A stretch of 64,000 bases of DNA. Origin: Roseateles hydrophilus (lineage in GTDB: Bacteria > Pseudomonadota > Gammaproteobacteria > Burkholderiales > Burkholderiaceae_C). Of the stretch, positions 1 to 7,969 are shown piece by piece. The position numbers and the translations under genes were made by a program. The stretch covers positions 558,001 through 622,000 of the forward strand of contig NZ_JAPPUY010000003.1 of NCBI RefSeq assembly GCF_026712245.1. The letters are read 5' to 3'. Each line of letters opens with the position of its first letter. Within the stretch, counting starts at the first letter, position 1. The notes below the pieces were generated by a model that did not search any database, had not been told where the DNA came from, and worked only from the letters and a program-made list of their open reading frames with translations.

Positions 1-589
1 CATCGCGGCTGCTGAGCGTGCCGCGCTCAGTCGGGGCCATGGCGGCGCCGCTGCGGGCGACGGTGTGCCACTGCGCGAGTGGCAGGTCCAGCGTGGTCTG
101 CAGCGCGAGGTCGCCGTCCGTCACGTCCAGCACCACGCGCACCGGCGCCCGCCCGCCGGGCCAGGTGGGCGTGACGGTGAGGCGCTGCACCTGCGTGCGC
201 TCGCCCTGGCGGGGCTGGGCGTGCAGGGCGCGCGGTGTGCGGCCCGTGGGGTCCAGCTCGACCAGCGCGTCCACCCACTGCAGCGGCTCGCGGGTCGTCA
301 GCTGCCGGGCGGCCGGCTGGCCGTTCATCACCTGCAGCTGCTGCACCGGCGGCGGCGCGGGCGGCGCGGTGCGGGTGACGACGCCGGCCCCGCGCGGCGA
401 CACGCTGCCGGCCGTGCCCACGACCACGGCGCCGTCCCGCACGCCGGCCTGCGCGGCCGGTGGCAGCAGGGTGTCCACCCAGCGCCATTCCACCTGCAGC
501 GGCACGGCCGGCGGCGCGGCCACGGCGGGCCCCGCCAGCCAGGGCAGGGCCGCCAGCGCGGTCAGGGCGGTCAGTGAGCGGCGCTTCAT
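1..589 (-). CDS. Exported protein of unknown function (3' part beyond window)
   Basis: The leftward frame is open from an ATG at 589 to the window edge, giving 196 residues without a stop; the C-terminus is missing. The N-terminus (MKRRSLTALTALAALPWLAGPAVA) is a signal peptide with a probable cleavage after AVA near residue 25. The mature part is rich in Pro, Gln, Arg and Val and holds motifs such as EWRWVDTLLPP and QLQVMNGQPA, suggesting a beta-rich periplasmic protein, but I recognise no family. It lies 10 nt after the EamA transporter stop and is probably the last or next gene of the same leftward unit. The reading frame was translated by hand through the whole stretch. Confidence 0.7.
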   Translation of the reverse strand, partial: MKRRSLTALTALAALPWLAGPAVAAPPAVPLQVEWRWVDTLLPPAAQAGVRDGAVVVGTAGSVSPRGAGVVTRTAPPAPPPVQQLQVMNGQPAARQLTTREPLQWVDALVELDPTGRTPRALHAQPRQGERTQVQRLTVTPTWPGGRAPVRVVLDVTDGDLALQTTLDLPLAQWHTVARSGAAMAPTERGTLSSRD

Positions 590-599
590 GGCGGCCAGC

Positions 600-1496
600 T
601 TAGCCGGCAGTGGCGGGCGCGCGCCGGCCCAAAAGCCGGGCGCCGAACAGGTTGATCAGCAGACCACCCAGCACCAGGGCCGCCGCGCCCAGCTTCCACG
701 CGGGCAGTGGCTCGCCCAGCCACAGGCTGCTGGCGCCCATGCCGAACACCGGCACCAGCAGTGCCAGCGGCACGATGCGCGCGGCCGGGTGGCGCGTCAG
801 CAGCCAGGCCCAGCAGCCGTAGCCGAACAGCGTGTTGGCCACCGTCTGCCACAGCACGGCGGCCCAGGTGCCGGCGTCGGCGCTGGCCAGCGCGGCGCTG
901 ATGCGCCCGGGCCCGTCCACCAGCAGCGCCAGCAGCAGCAGGGGCGGCACGGCGAAGGCGCTGCTCCACACCACATAGGCCAGCATGTTGACCCGCCCCG
1001 CGCGCTTGCCGACGAGGTTGCCGCAGGCCCAGGACAGCGCGGCGGCGAGCACCAGGCCCAGGCCCAGCGGCGTGGTCGTGCCGTCGGTGTGGGCGGCGAT
1101 GAGGGCGATGCCCGCCACGGCCATCGCCAGCCCCAGCCACTGGCTGGCCAGCACGCGCTCGCCGGCCACGCGCACGGCCAGCAGCAGCGTGAAGAACACC
1201 TGGGTCTGGATGACCAGCGAGGCCAGGCCGGGCGAGATCTCGCTGCGCATGGCGAAGTACAGCAGGCCGAACTGGCCGGTCGCGACAAACAGGCCGTAGC
1301 CGGCCAGGTTGCGCCAGCCCACGGGCGGGCGGGCCAGGAAGAAGCAGGCCGGCACGAAGGCCAGGGCAAAGCGCAGCACGGCCAGCGTCATGGGCGGCAT
1401 GACGGCGAGCGCGTACTTGATGACGACGAAGTTGCTGCCCCAGATGGCGACGACAGCGAGAGCGAGCAGCAGGTGGCGCAGCGGCAGGGCGGGCAT
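600..1496 (-). CDS. EamA/DMT family exporter, EamA (O-acetylserine/cysteine exporter)-like
   Basis: This 298-residue inner-membrane protein has about ten hydrophobic helices arranged as two EamA repeats. The N-terminal WGSNFVVIKYAL, the ARPPVGW loop, the ISPGLASLVIQTQVFFT stretch and SWACGNLVGK in the second repeat closely resemble E. coli EamA (YdeD), which exports O-acetylserine and cysteine. Substrate assignment is by resemblance only; DMT exporters diverge readily in substrate. The gene follows the diguanylate cyclase by 18 nt and precedes the exported protein by 10 nt, so the three are probably co-transcribed leftwards. Confidence 0.85.
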   Translation of the reverse strand: MPALPLRHLLLALAVVAIWGSNFVVIKYALAVMPPMTLAVLRFALAFVPACFFLARPPVGWRNLAGYGLFVATGQFGLLYFAMRSEISPGLASLVIQTQVFFTLLLAVRVAGERVLASQWLGLAMAVAGIALIAAHTDGTTTPLGLGLVLAAALSWACGNLVGKRAGRVNMLAYVVWSSAFAVPPLLLLALLVDGPGRISAALASADAGTWAAVLWQTVANTLFGYGCWAWLLTRHPAARIVPLALLVPVFGMGASSLWLGEPLPAWKLGAAALVLGGLLINLFGARLLGRRAPATAG

Positions 1497-1514
1497 GCGA
1501 AGGGGCGGCGGCCG

Positions 1515-2636
1515 TCAGGCGTCGCTGGCGCAGATGCGGTCGCGGCCGGCGGCCTTGGCCTGGTAGAGCAGCTGGTCGGCGCGCTCCAGCGTGTCGGACA
1601 ACGCCTCATGGCGGCGGTGCTCGGTGAGGCCGATGGAGACGGTCACCGACAGCTGCGCGCCGTCGTCGGTGTCGATGCGCAGCGCGGCCGTCTGCTGGCG
1701 CAGCCGCTCCATGCCCACCAGCGCGAGCGGCATGGCGGTGTCGGGCAGCAGCACGAGGAACTCCTCACCGCCCCAGCGGGCGATGACGTCGGTGGCGCGC
1801 AGCGCGGCCTGGCCCGCGTGGGCGAAGGCGCGCAGCACGGCGTCGCCGGCGGCGTGGCCGTGCTGGTCGTTGACGCGCTTGAAGTGGTCCAGATCCAGCA
1901 GCGCGATGCAGAAGCCGTGGCCGTGGCGCAGCGAGCGCTGCAGCGCCTGCTCCATCAGTGCGCTGACCTGGCGGCGGTTGGGCAGGCCGGTGAGGTCGTC
2001 CCGCGTGGCGATGGCGCTCAGCTGGGCGAGCGCGCGTTCCAGCTCCTCGCGCTGCGCGGCCAGCCGGTAGCGGATGCGGCTGAGCTTGGCGGTCAGTGTC
2101 GCCACGGCCGGCAGCATGATGGCCAGCATCAGGAAGTGGCCCAGCTCGGCCTCGACGGTGTAGATCTGCGGCTGCAGCCGCGTCATGCTCACCATGATGG
2201 CGCCGAACAAGGCCAACGCGTAGGCGCACAGCGTGTAGGCGCTGCGGGCGCGCAGCTGGAACATGCCGAACATCAGGATCAGCGTCAGCACCGGGAAGGC
2301 GCCGCCGCGCAGCAGGCCGGCCTGGGCGTAGCCGGTGGCAGCCGAGGTGATGGCAAAGGCGATCTGCACCGCGGTCAGCGACGGGTCGGCGAAGCGCCGC
2401 GACCAGCCGCTGCGGATGGCCGCATACAGCGCTGCCATGCCGCCGAGCGACAGGGCCGTCCAGGTCCACAGCGGCCAGCCGGGCTGGACGTCGGCCACGC
2501 GCACGGCGTAGTGCAGCATGTAGGCGCAGAACACCATCAAGGCCATGGCCAGCGAGGTCTGGCGCAGGCGCACACGCTGCAGCTTGTCCGTGCCCAGCCA
2601 GACATCACCCAGTCGTTGGAACAGCGACATTGCCAT
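1515..2636 (-). CDS. Membrane-bound diguanylate cyclase (GGDEF domain)
   Basis: 373 residues. The N-terminal half (about 25-185) holds five or six hydrophobic helices with no family I can name. A short charged linker leads to a C-terminal GGDEF domain (about 205-370). The signature DDLTGLPNRR is at 213-222, the active-site loop GGEEF at 289-293, and the product-inhibition I-site RATD at 280-283, five residues ahead of GGEEF as in feedback-inhibited enzymes. It should therefore make cyclic di-GMP from two GTP and be inhibited by product. No EAL domain is present. ATG codons at 2636 and 2630 are both possible starts. Confidence 0.9.
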   Translation of the reverse strand: MAMSLFQRLGDVWLGTDKLQRVRLRQTSLAMALMVFCAYMLHYAVRVADVQPGWPLWTWTALSLGGMAALYAAIRSGWSRRFADPSLTAVQIAFAITSAATGYAQAGLLRGGAFPVLTLILMFGMFQLRARSAYTLCAYALALFGAIMVSMTRLQPQIYTVEAELGHFLMLAIMLPAVATLTAKLSRIRYRLAAQREELERALAQLSAIATRDDLTGLPNRRQVSALMEQALQRSLRHGHGFCIALLDLDHFKRVNDQHGHAAGDAVLRAFAHAGQAALRATDVIARWGGEEFLVLLPDTAMPLALVGMERLRQQTAALRIDTDDGAQLSVTVSIGLTEHRRHEALSDTLERADQLLYQAKAAGRDRICASDA

Positions 2637-2715
2637 GCGCCTAGCCTAACCCCTGCGCGGGGGCCGGGTCTTGCCACTTGCGCAGGACTTGCTCACCTGC
2701 GGCCGCGCGGCGGCA

Positions 2716-3213
2716 TCAGGTCTGCAGGTGCGCCAGCGGCAGCGCGCCGCCGGCCTTGACCTCGCCCAGCGAGAAGCTGGTGTGGATGTCCTTCACGTTG
2801 GGCAGCTTCAGCAGCGTGTTGATGGAGAAGCGCGAGAAGGCGTCCAGGTCCGTCGCCATGACCTGTAGCTCGAAGGTGCCGGCGCCGGAGATGTAGTGGC
2901 AGGCGATGACCTCGGGCAGGCGGCGGATCTCGTCCTCCAGCGCCTTGGTGGCCGACGCGGCGCTGCGCTCGGTGTCAACGCGCACGAAGGCCAGAACGCC
3001 CAGGCCGATGCGGCGGCGGTCCAGCTCGGCACGGTAGCCGGTGATGTAACCCTGCTCCTCCAGCCACTTCACGCGCCGCCAGGTGGGCGCGGCCGACAGG
3101 CCGATGCGCTGGGCCAGCTCGGCGTTGGACTGCCGTGCGTCACGCTGCAGCTCGGCCAGGATGGCGATGTGGTAGCGGTCCAAGTCGTCGGGCGTGGGTC
3201 CTGTAGTGCTCAT
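2716..3213 (-). CDS. Lrp/AsnC family transcriptional regulator
   Basis: 165 residues with the classic layout: an N-terminal winged HTH (about 10-60; DLDRYHIAILAELQRDARQSNAELAQRIGLS) and a C-terminal RAM/ligand domain (about 70-150; VIACHYISGAGTFELQV). It is divergent from the indolepyruvate ferredoxin oxidoreductase gene with a 217-bp shared intergenic region. By analogy with Lrp-type regulators beside aromatic amino-acid catabolic genes, it may respond to an aromatic amino acid and control that enzyme; this is inference from position. Confidence 0.9.
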   Translation of the reverse strand: MSTTGPTPDDLDRYHIAILAELQRDARQSNAELAQRIGLSAAPTWRRVKWLEEQGYITGYRAELDRRRIGLGVLAFVRVDTERSAASATKALEDEIRRLPEVIACHYISGAGTFELQVMATDLDAFSRFSINTLLKLPNVKDIHTSFSLGEVKAGGALPLAHLQT

Positions 3214-3430
3214 GGTTTGCCCTGAGAGGCGGTGTTGCGATCAATATTGTTCTCCAAGTGAGAAATGAAAAAAGGAAATTGCCGGATGGCGGTTGATTGA
3301 GCGAAGAAGAGAAAGCATCCGGCGCCCTGCTTTTCCTACACTGGCCGGCCGGGCCGAGTTGCACCACACTGGCCCGCAGCCCGCGCTGCCGCCTCACAAG
3401 GGCCGCACGCCAGCCAACCTGGAGCCCCGC
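3214..3430. promoter_or_regulatory. Divergent promoter region between lrp-like and ior genes
   Basis: The 217-bp spacer contains an AT-rich island around 3236-3285 (with ATCAATATTG and GAAATGAAAAAAGGAAA) that stands out against the roughly 70% GC surroundings. Lrp proteins prefer AT-rich bendable sites, so this is the likely operator and promoter zone. No exact -35/-10 pair is assigned. A GGAG sits 6 nt before the ATG at 3431. Confidence 0.4.
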
Positions 3431-6400
3431 ATGAACGCACCGCTGCCCGAGCACATCCTGAAGTCGCTTCAGAACGTCACACTCGACGACAAATACGCCC
3501 TGGACACCGGACGGGCCTTCATGAGCGGCGTGCAGGCCCTGGTGCGCCTGCCCATGCTGCAGCGCACGCGCGATGCGATGGCCGGGCTGAACACCGCCGG
3601 CTTCATCAGCGGCTACCGCGGCTCGCCGCTGGGCACGTACGACCAGGCGCTGTGGCAGGCCAAGAAGCACCTGGCCAAGCAGAACATCGTGTTCCAGCCG
3701 GGCGTGAACGAGGAACTCGGCGCCACCGCCGTGTGGGGCACGCAGCAGCTGGACCTGTTCCCCGAGAAGGCCAAGTTCGATGGCGTCTTCGGCCTCTGGT
3801 ACGGCAAGGGCCCGGGCGTGGACCGCTGCATCGACGTGTTCAAGCACGCCAACATGGCGGGCACGTCCAAGCACGGCGGCGTCATCGCCATCGCCGGTGA
3901 CGACCACATCGCCAAGAGCTCCACCGCGGCCCACCAGAGCGACCACGTCTTCAAGGCGGTCGGCTTCCCGACCTTCTTCCCGAGCAGCGTGCAGGACATC
4001 CTGGACATGGGCCTGCATGCGTTCGCGATGAGCCGCTTCTCCGGCCTGTGGGCGGGCATGAAAACCATCCAGGAGATCGTCGAGTCGTCGGCCTCGGTCA
4101 GCGTGGACCCCGACCGCGTCAACATCATCCTGCCCGAGGACTTCGTCGTGCCGCCGGGCGGCCTGCACATCCGCTGGCCCGACCCGCCGCTGGAGCAGGA
4201 AGCGCGGATGATGAACTTCAAGTGGTATGCCGCGCTGGCCTACATCCGCGCCAACCGCCTGAACTACAACGTCATCGAAGGTCCGAACGACCGCTTCGGC
4301 ATCATCACCAGCGGCAAGGCCTACAACGACACCCGCCAGGCGCTGCACGACCTGGGCCTGGACGACGACACCTGCCGGCGCATCGGCATCCGCCTGCACA
4401 AGGTCAACGTGGTGTGGCCGCTGGAAGCCCAGGTGGCGCGCGAGTTCGCGAAGGGCCTGCAGGAGATCCTGGTCGTCGAAGAGAAGCGCCAGATCATCGA
4501 ATACCAGGTCAAGGAAGAGCTCTACAACTGGCGCTCGGACGTGCGGCCCAACGTGCTCGGCAAGTTCGACGCCGGTGACGGCGAGGGCGGCGAGTGGAGC
4601 GTGCCCAACCCCAGCGACCACTGGCTGCTGCGCCCGCAGGCCGACCTGACGCCGGCCATCATCGCCCGCGCCATCACCAAGCGCCTGAAGAAACTGGGTG
4701 TGGACAGCGACATCGTCGCCCGCCTGGATGCGCGCATGGCCGTCATCGATGCCAAGGAGGCGTCGCTGAAGGCCGAGGAAAAGACCGCCGGCGGCGCCGA
4801 CCGCACGCCGTGGTTCTGCTCGGGCTGCCCGCACAACACCAGCACCCGCGTGCCCGAGGGCTCGCGCGCTGTGGGCGGCATCGGCTGCCACTACATGGTG
4901 ACCTGGATGCCCGGCCGCAACACGGCCACCTTCACGCAGATGGGCGGCGAGGGCGTGCCCTGGACGGGCCAGGCGCCGTTCACCAACGAGAAGCACATCT
5001 TCAGCAACCTCGGTGACGGCACCTACTTCCACAGCGGCAGCCTGGCCATCCGCCAGAGCATCGCGTCGGGCGTCAACATCACCTACAAGATCCTCTACAA
5101 CGACGCGGTCGCCATGACCGGCGGCCAGACGGTGGGCGAGCGCCCCGAGGGCCACACGGTGCTGCAGATCATGAACAGCGTGATCTCGGAGGGCGTGAAG
5201 AAGCTGGTCATCGTCACGGACGACCCGGCCAAGTACGAAGGCGTGGCGCTGGCCCCCGGTGTGACCGTGCACCACCGCGACGAACTGGACGACATCCAGC
5301 GCCAGTTCCGCGAGATCGAGGGCACGACGGCCATCATCTACGACCAGACCTGCGCCACCGAGAAGCGCCGCCGCCGCAAGCGCGGCAAGATGGTGGACCC
5401 GGCCAAGCGCGTCGTCATCAACGAGCTGGTCTGCGAGGGCTGCGGCGACTGCTCGGTGCAGTCCAACTGCCTGTCCATCGAGCCGCTGGAGACCGACTTC
5501 GGCCGCAAGCGCCAGATCAACCAGAACACCTGCAACAAGGACTACTCCTGCGTGAAGGGCTTCTGCCCCAGCTTCGTCACCGTCGAGGGCGGCGAGTTGA
5601 AGAAGCCCAAGAAGGAAGGCCGCAAGAGCCCGTTCGACACGGCGCTGGGCGTGCTGCCACTGCCGGTCATCCCGAACGCGGAAGAAGCCTGGGGCATCGT
5701 CGTTGCCGGCGTGGGCGGCACGGGCGTCATCACCATCGGCCAGCTGCTGGGCATGGCCGCGCACCTGGAAGGCAAGGGCGTCATCACGCAGGACGCCGCC
5801 GGCCTGGCCCAGAAGGGCGGCGCGACCTGGAGCCATATCCAGATCGCCAACACGCCCGAGGCCATCCACTGCACCAAGGTCGGCACGGCCGAGGCGCGTC
5901 TCGTCATCGCCTGCGACGCCATCGTGGCCGCCAACAAGGCGACGCTGGCCGTCATGCGCGAAGGCCGCACCTTCGTCGCGCTGAACACGCACGGCTCGCC
6001 GACGGCAACCCTCGTGAACGACGCGAACTGGAGCTTCCCCGGCGCCGCCTGCGAGCAGGCCGTGGCCAAGGCCGTGGGCGTGGAACACTTCGGCTCGTTC
6101 GATGCCGAGGAGGTGGCCGTCAAGCTGCTGGGCGACTCGCTCTACACCAACCCGTTGATGCTGGGCTTTGCGTGGCAGCGCGGCCGCATCCCGCTGAGCT
6201 ACGACGCGCTGATGCGCGCCATCGAGCTCAACGGCGTGCAGGTCGACAACAACAAGGCCGCCTTCGAATGGGGCCGCCGCTGCGCGCACGACCTGAAGGC
6301 CGTGCAGGCGCTGTATGCAGCGCAGGCCGTCATCCAGCTCGTGAAGCGCCAGAGCCTGGACGAGATGGTTGCCAAGCGCGTGGACTTCCTCACCGGCTAC

Positions 6401-6973
6401 CAGAACGCCGCCTACGCGGCCGAGTACAAGGCCTTCGTCGACAAGGTGCGCGCCGCCGAAGCCAAGCTGGGCGCCAAGACCACGCTGACCGAGGCCGTGG
6501 CCCGCTACCTGTTCAAGCTGATGGCCTACAAGGACGAGTACGAGGTGGCGCGCCTGCACACCGACGCGGCGTTCACGGCCAAGGTGGCCGGCATGTTCGA
6601 GGGCGACTACAAGCTGGTGCACCACCTCGCGCCGCCGCTGCTGTCCAAGACCAACGCCAACGGCGAGCTGGTGAAGCGGCCGTTCGGCGGCTGGGTGCGC
6701 CCGGCGTTCGCGCTGCTGGCCAAGATGAAGGGCCTGCGCGGCACGGCCTTTGACGTCTTCGGCCACACCGAGGAGCGCAAGATGGAGCGCCGCTGGATCG
6801 TGGACTACCGCGCCGGTGTCGAGAAGGCGCTGGCCGGCCTGAGTGCCGAGTCGCTGCCCACGGCTGTCGAGCTGGCCCGCGTGCCGGAAGACATCCGCGG
6901 CTACGGCCACGTGAAGGCCCGCCACGAGCACGCCGCCAAGGCCAAGTGGGACGCGCTGATCGCGAAGCTCTGA
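3431..6973 (+). CDS. Indolepyruvate ferredoxin oxidoreductase, fused subunits
   Basis: 1180 residues from the ATG at 3431, which has GGAG upstream; the frame is open further back but that part is not protein-like. The fused enzyme oxidatively decarboxylates aryl-pyruvates from transaminated aromatic amino acids to aryl-acetyl-CoA, passing electrons to ferredoxin. The thiamine diphosphate motif GDGTYFHSG lies near residue 528. A ferredoxin-like Cys cluster CEGCGDCSVQSNC is near 668-680 with more Cys at about 700-712 (CNKDYSCVKGFC). The C-terminal gamma-type domain starts near 757 (VVAGVGGTGVITIGQLLG). Length matches the large proteobacterial one-chain form. The adjacent Lrp-type regulator fits amino-acid control. 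Confidence 0.92.
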   Translation: MNAPLPEHILKSLQNVTLDDKYALDTGRAFMSGVQALVRLPMLQRTRDAMAGLNTAGFISGYRGSPLGTYDQALWQAKKHLAKQNIVFQPGVNEELGATAVWGTQQLDLFPEKAKFDGVFGLWYGKGPGVDRCIDVFKHANMAGTSKHGGVIAIAGDDHIAKSSTAAHQSDHVFKAVGFPTFFPSSVQDILDMGLHAFAMSRFSGLWAGMKTIQEIVESSASVSVDPDRVNIILPEDFVVPPGGLHIRWPDPPLEQEARMMNFKWYAALAYIRANRLNYNVIEGPNDRFGIITSGKAYNDTRQALHDLGLDDDTCRRIGIRLHKVNVVWPLEAQVAREFAKGLQEILVVEEKRQIIEYQVKEELYNWRSDVRPNVLGKFDAGDGEGGEWSVPNPSDHWLLRPQADLTPAIIARAITKRLKKLGVDSDIVARLDARMAVIDAKEASLKAEEKTAGGADRTPWFCSGCPHNTSTRVPEGSRAVGGIGCHYMVTWMPGRNTATFTQMGGEGVPWTGQAPFTNEKHIFSNLGDGTYFHSGSLAIRQSIASGVNITYKILYNDAVAMTGGQTVGERPEGHTVLQIMNSVISEGVKKLVIVTDDPAKYEGVALAPGVTVHHRDELDDIQRQFREIEGTTAIIYDQTCATEKRRRRKRGKMVDPAKRVVINELVCEGCGDCSVQSNCLSIEPLETDFGRKRQINQNTCNKDYSCVKGFCPSFVTVEGGELKKPKKEGRKSPFDTALGVLPLPVIPNAEEAWGIVVAGVGGTGVITIGQLLGMAAHLEGKGVITQDAAGLAQKGGATWSHIQIANTPEAIHCTKVGTAEARLVIACDAIVAANKATLAVMREGRTFVALNTHGSPTATLVNDANWSFPGAACEQAVAKAVGVEHFGSFDAEEVAVKLLGDSLYTNPLMLGFAWQRGRIPLSYDALMRAIELNGVQVDNNKAAFEWGRRCAHDLKAVQALYAAQAVIQLVKRQSLDEMVAKRVDFLTGYQNAAYAAEYKAFVDKVRAAEAKLGAKTTLTEAVARYLFKLMAYKDEYEVARLHTDAAFTAKVAGMFEGDYKLVHHLAPPLLSKTNANGELVKRPFGGWVRPAFALLAKMKGLRGTAFDVFGHTEERKMERRWIVDYRAGVEKALAGLSAESLPTAVELARVPEDIRGYGHVKARHEHAAKAKWDALIAKL

Positions 6974-7036
6974 GCACGAAGCGCGCCTCGTCCATGCGGG
7001 AAGCCGGCGGCGTCGTGCCGCTGGCAGCATGGACCC

Positions 7037-7969
7037 ATGTCTGATCGCCCCGCACCCGCACCCGCACCCGCGCCGCGCCAGTTGATGGTCGGCCTGCTGC
7101 TCGCCGTGCTGGGGGCCATCGGCTTTTCCGGCAAGGCCATCATCGTCAAGCTGGCCTACCGCCATGGCGTCGATGCCGTCACGCTGCTGATGTGGCGCAT
7201 GCTGCTGGCGCTGCCGTTCTTTCTGGCCATCGCGTGGTGGGCCGGCCGCGGCAAGCCCGCGCTGACGCGCCAGGACTGGCGCGACATCGCCGTGCTGGGC
7301 TTCACCGGCTACTACCTGGCCAGCTACCTCGACTTCGCCGGCCTGGCCTACATCTCGGCCAGCCTGGAGCGGCTGATCCTGTACCTGAACCCGACGCTGG
7401 TGCTGCTGATCTCGGTGTTGTGGTTCAAGCACCGGCTGCAGGCGCGCCAGGTGGTCGCGATGGCGATCAGCTACGCGGGCGTGGTGGCAGTGTTCGCGCA
7501 TGAGCTGAGCTTCGAGGGCCACCACACGGCCATCGGCACGGCGCTGGTGTTCGCCAGCGCGGTCAGCTACGCGGTCTACCTGTCGCTCAGCGGCAAGGTG
7601 GTGCAGCGCCTGGGCTCGCTGCGGCTGGCCGGCCTGGCCAGCACGGTGGCCTGCGTGCTGTGCATCGCGCAGTTCCTGTTGCTCAAGCCCGCCAGCAGCT
7701 TCCGGGTGCCCGAGCCGGTGCTGTGGCTGTCGCTGCTGAACGCGACAGCCTGCACCGTGGCGCCGGTGCTGATGGTGATGATGGCCATCGCCCGCATCGG
7801 CGCACCGCTGTCTTCTCAGGTGGGCATGGTGGGCCCGATGAGCACGCTGATCATGGGCGTGCTCATCCTGGGCGAGCCCATGAACCTGTGGATCGTGGCG
7901 GGCACGGTGCTGGTGCTTGGCGGCGTCTTCGTCGTCAGCCGCGCGGCGCGCCCGCGCTCACCCGCTTAG
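7037..7969 (+). CDS. EamA/DMT family transporter
   Basis: 310 residues with about ten transmembrane helices in two EamA repeats, after a short Pro-Ala N-terminal tail (residues 4-14, alternating PA). Typical motifs are GAIGFSGKAIIVKLAY in helix 1 and the second-repeat GTALVFASAVSYAVYLSLSGK. It is distinct from the EamA-like gene at 600-1496. The substrate cannot be told from sequence. It lies 63 nt after the oxidoreductase on the same strand and overlaps the 3' end of the converging dctM gene by 4 bp (7966-7969). Confidence 0.85.
   Translation: MSDRPAPAPAPAPRQLMVGLLLAVLGAIGFSGKAIIVKLAYRHGVDAVTLLMWRMLLALPFFLAIAWWAGRGKPALTRQDWRDIAVLGFTGYYLASYLDFAGLAYISASLERLILYLNPTLVLLISVLWFKHRLQARQVVAMAISYAGVVAVFAHELSFEGHHTAIGTALVFASAVSYAVYLSLSGKVVQRLGSLRLAGLASTVACVLCIAQFLLLKPASSFRVPEPVLWLSLLNATACTVAPVLMVMMAIARIGAPLSSQVGMVGPMSTLIMGVLILGEPMNLWIVAGTVLVLGGVFVVSRAARPRSPA

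Noticed and set aside
3140-7525. A long leftward open frame of over 1400 codons
   Set aside because: It lies antisense to the well-supported indolepyruvate ferredoxin oxidoreductase, has His/Arg/Ala-biased composition and no domain. Such frames are normal shadows of GC-rich genes.
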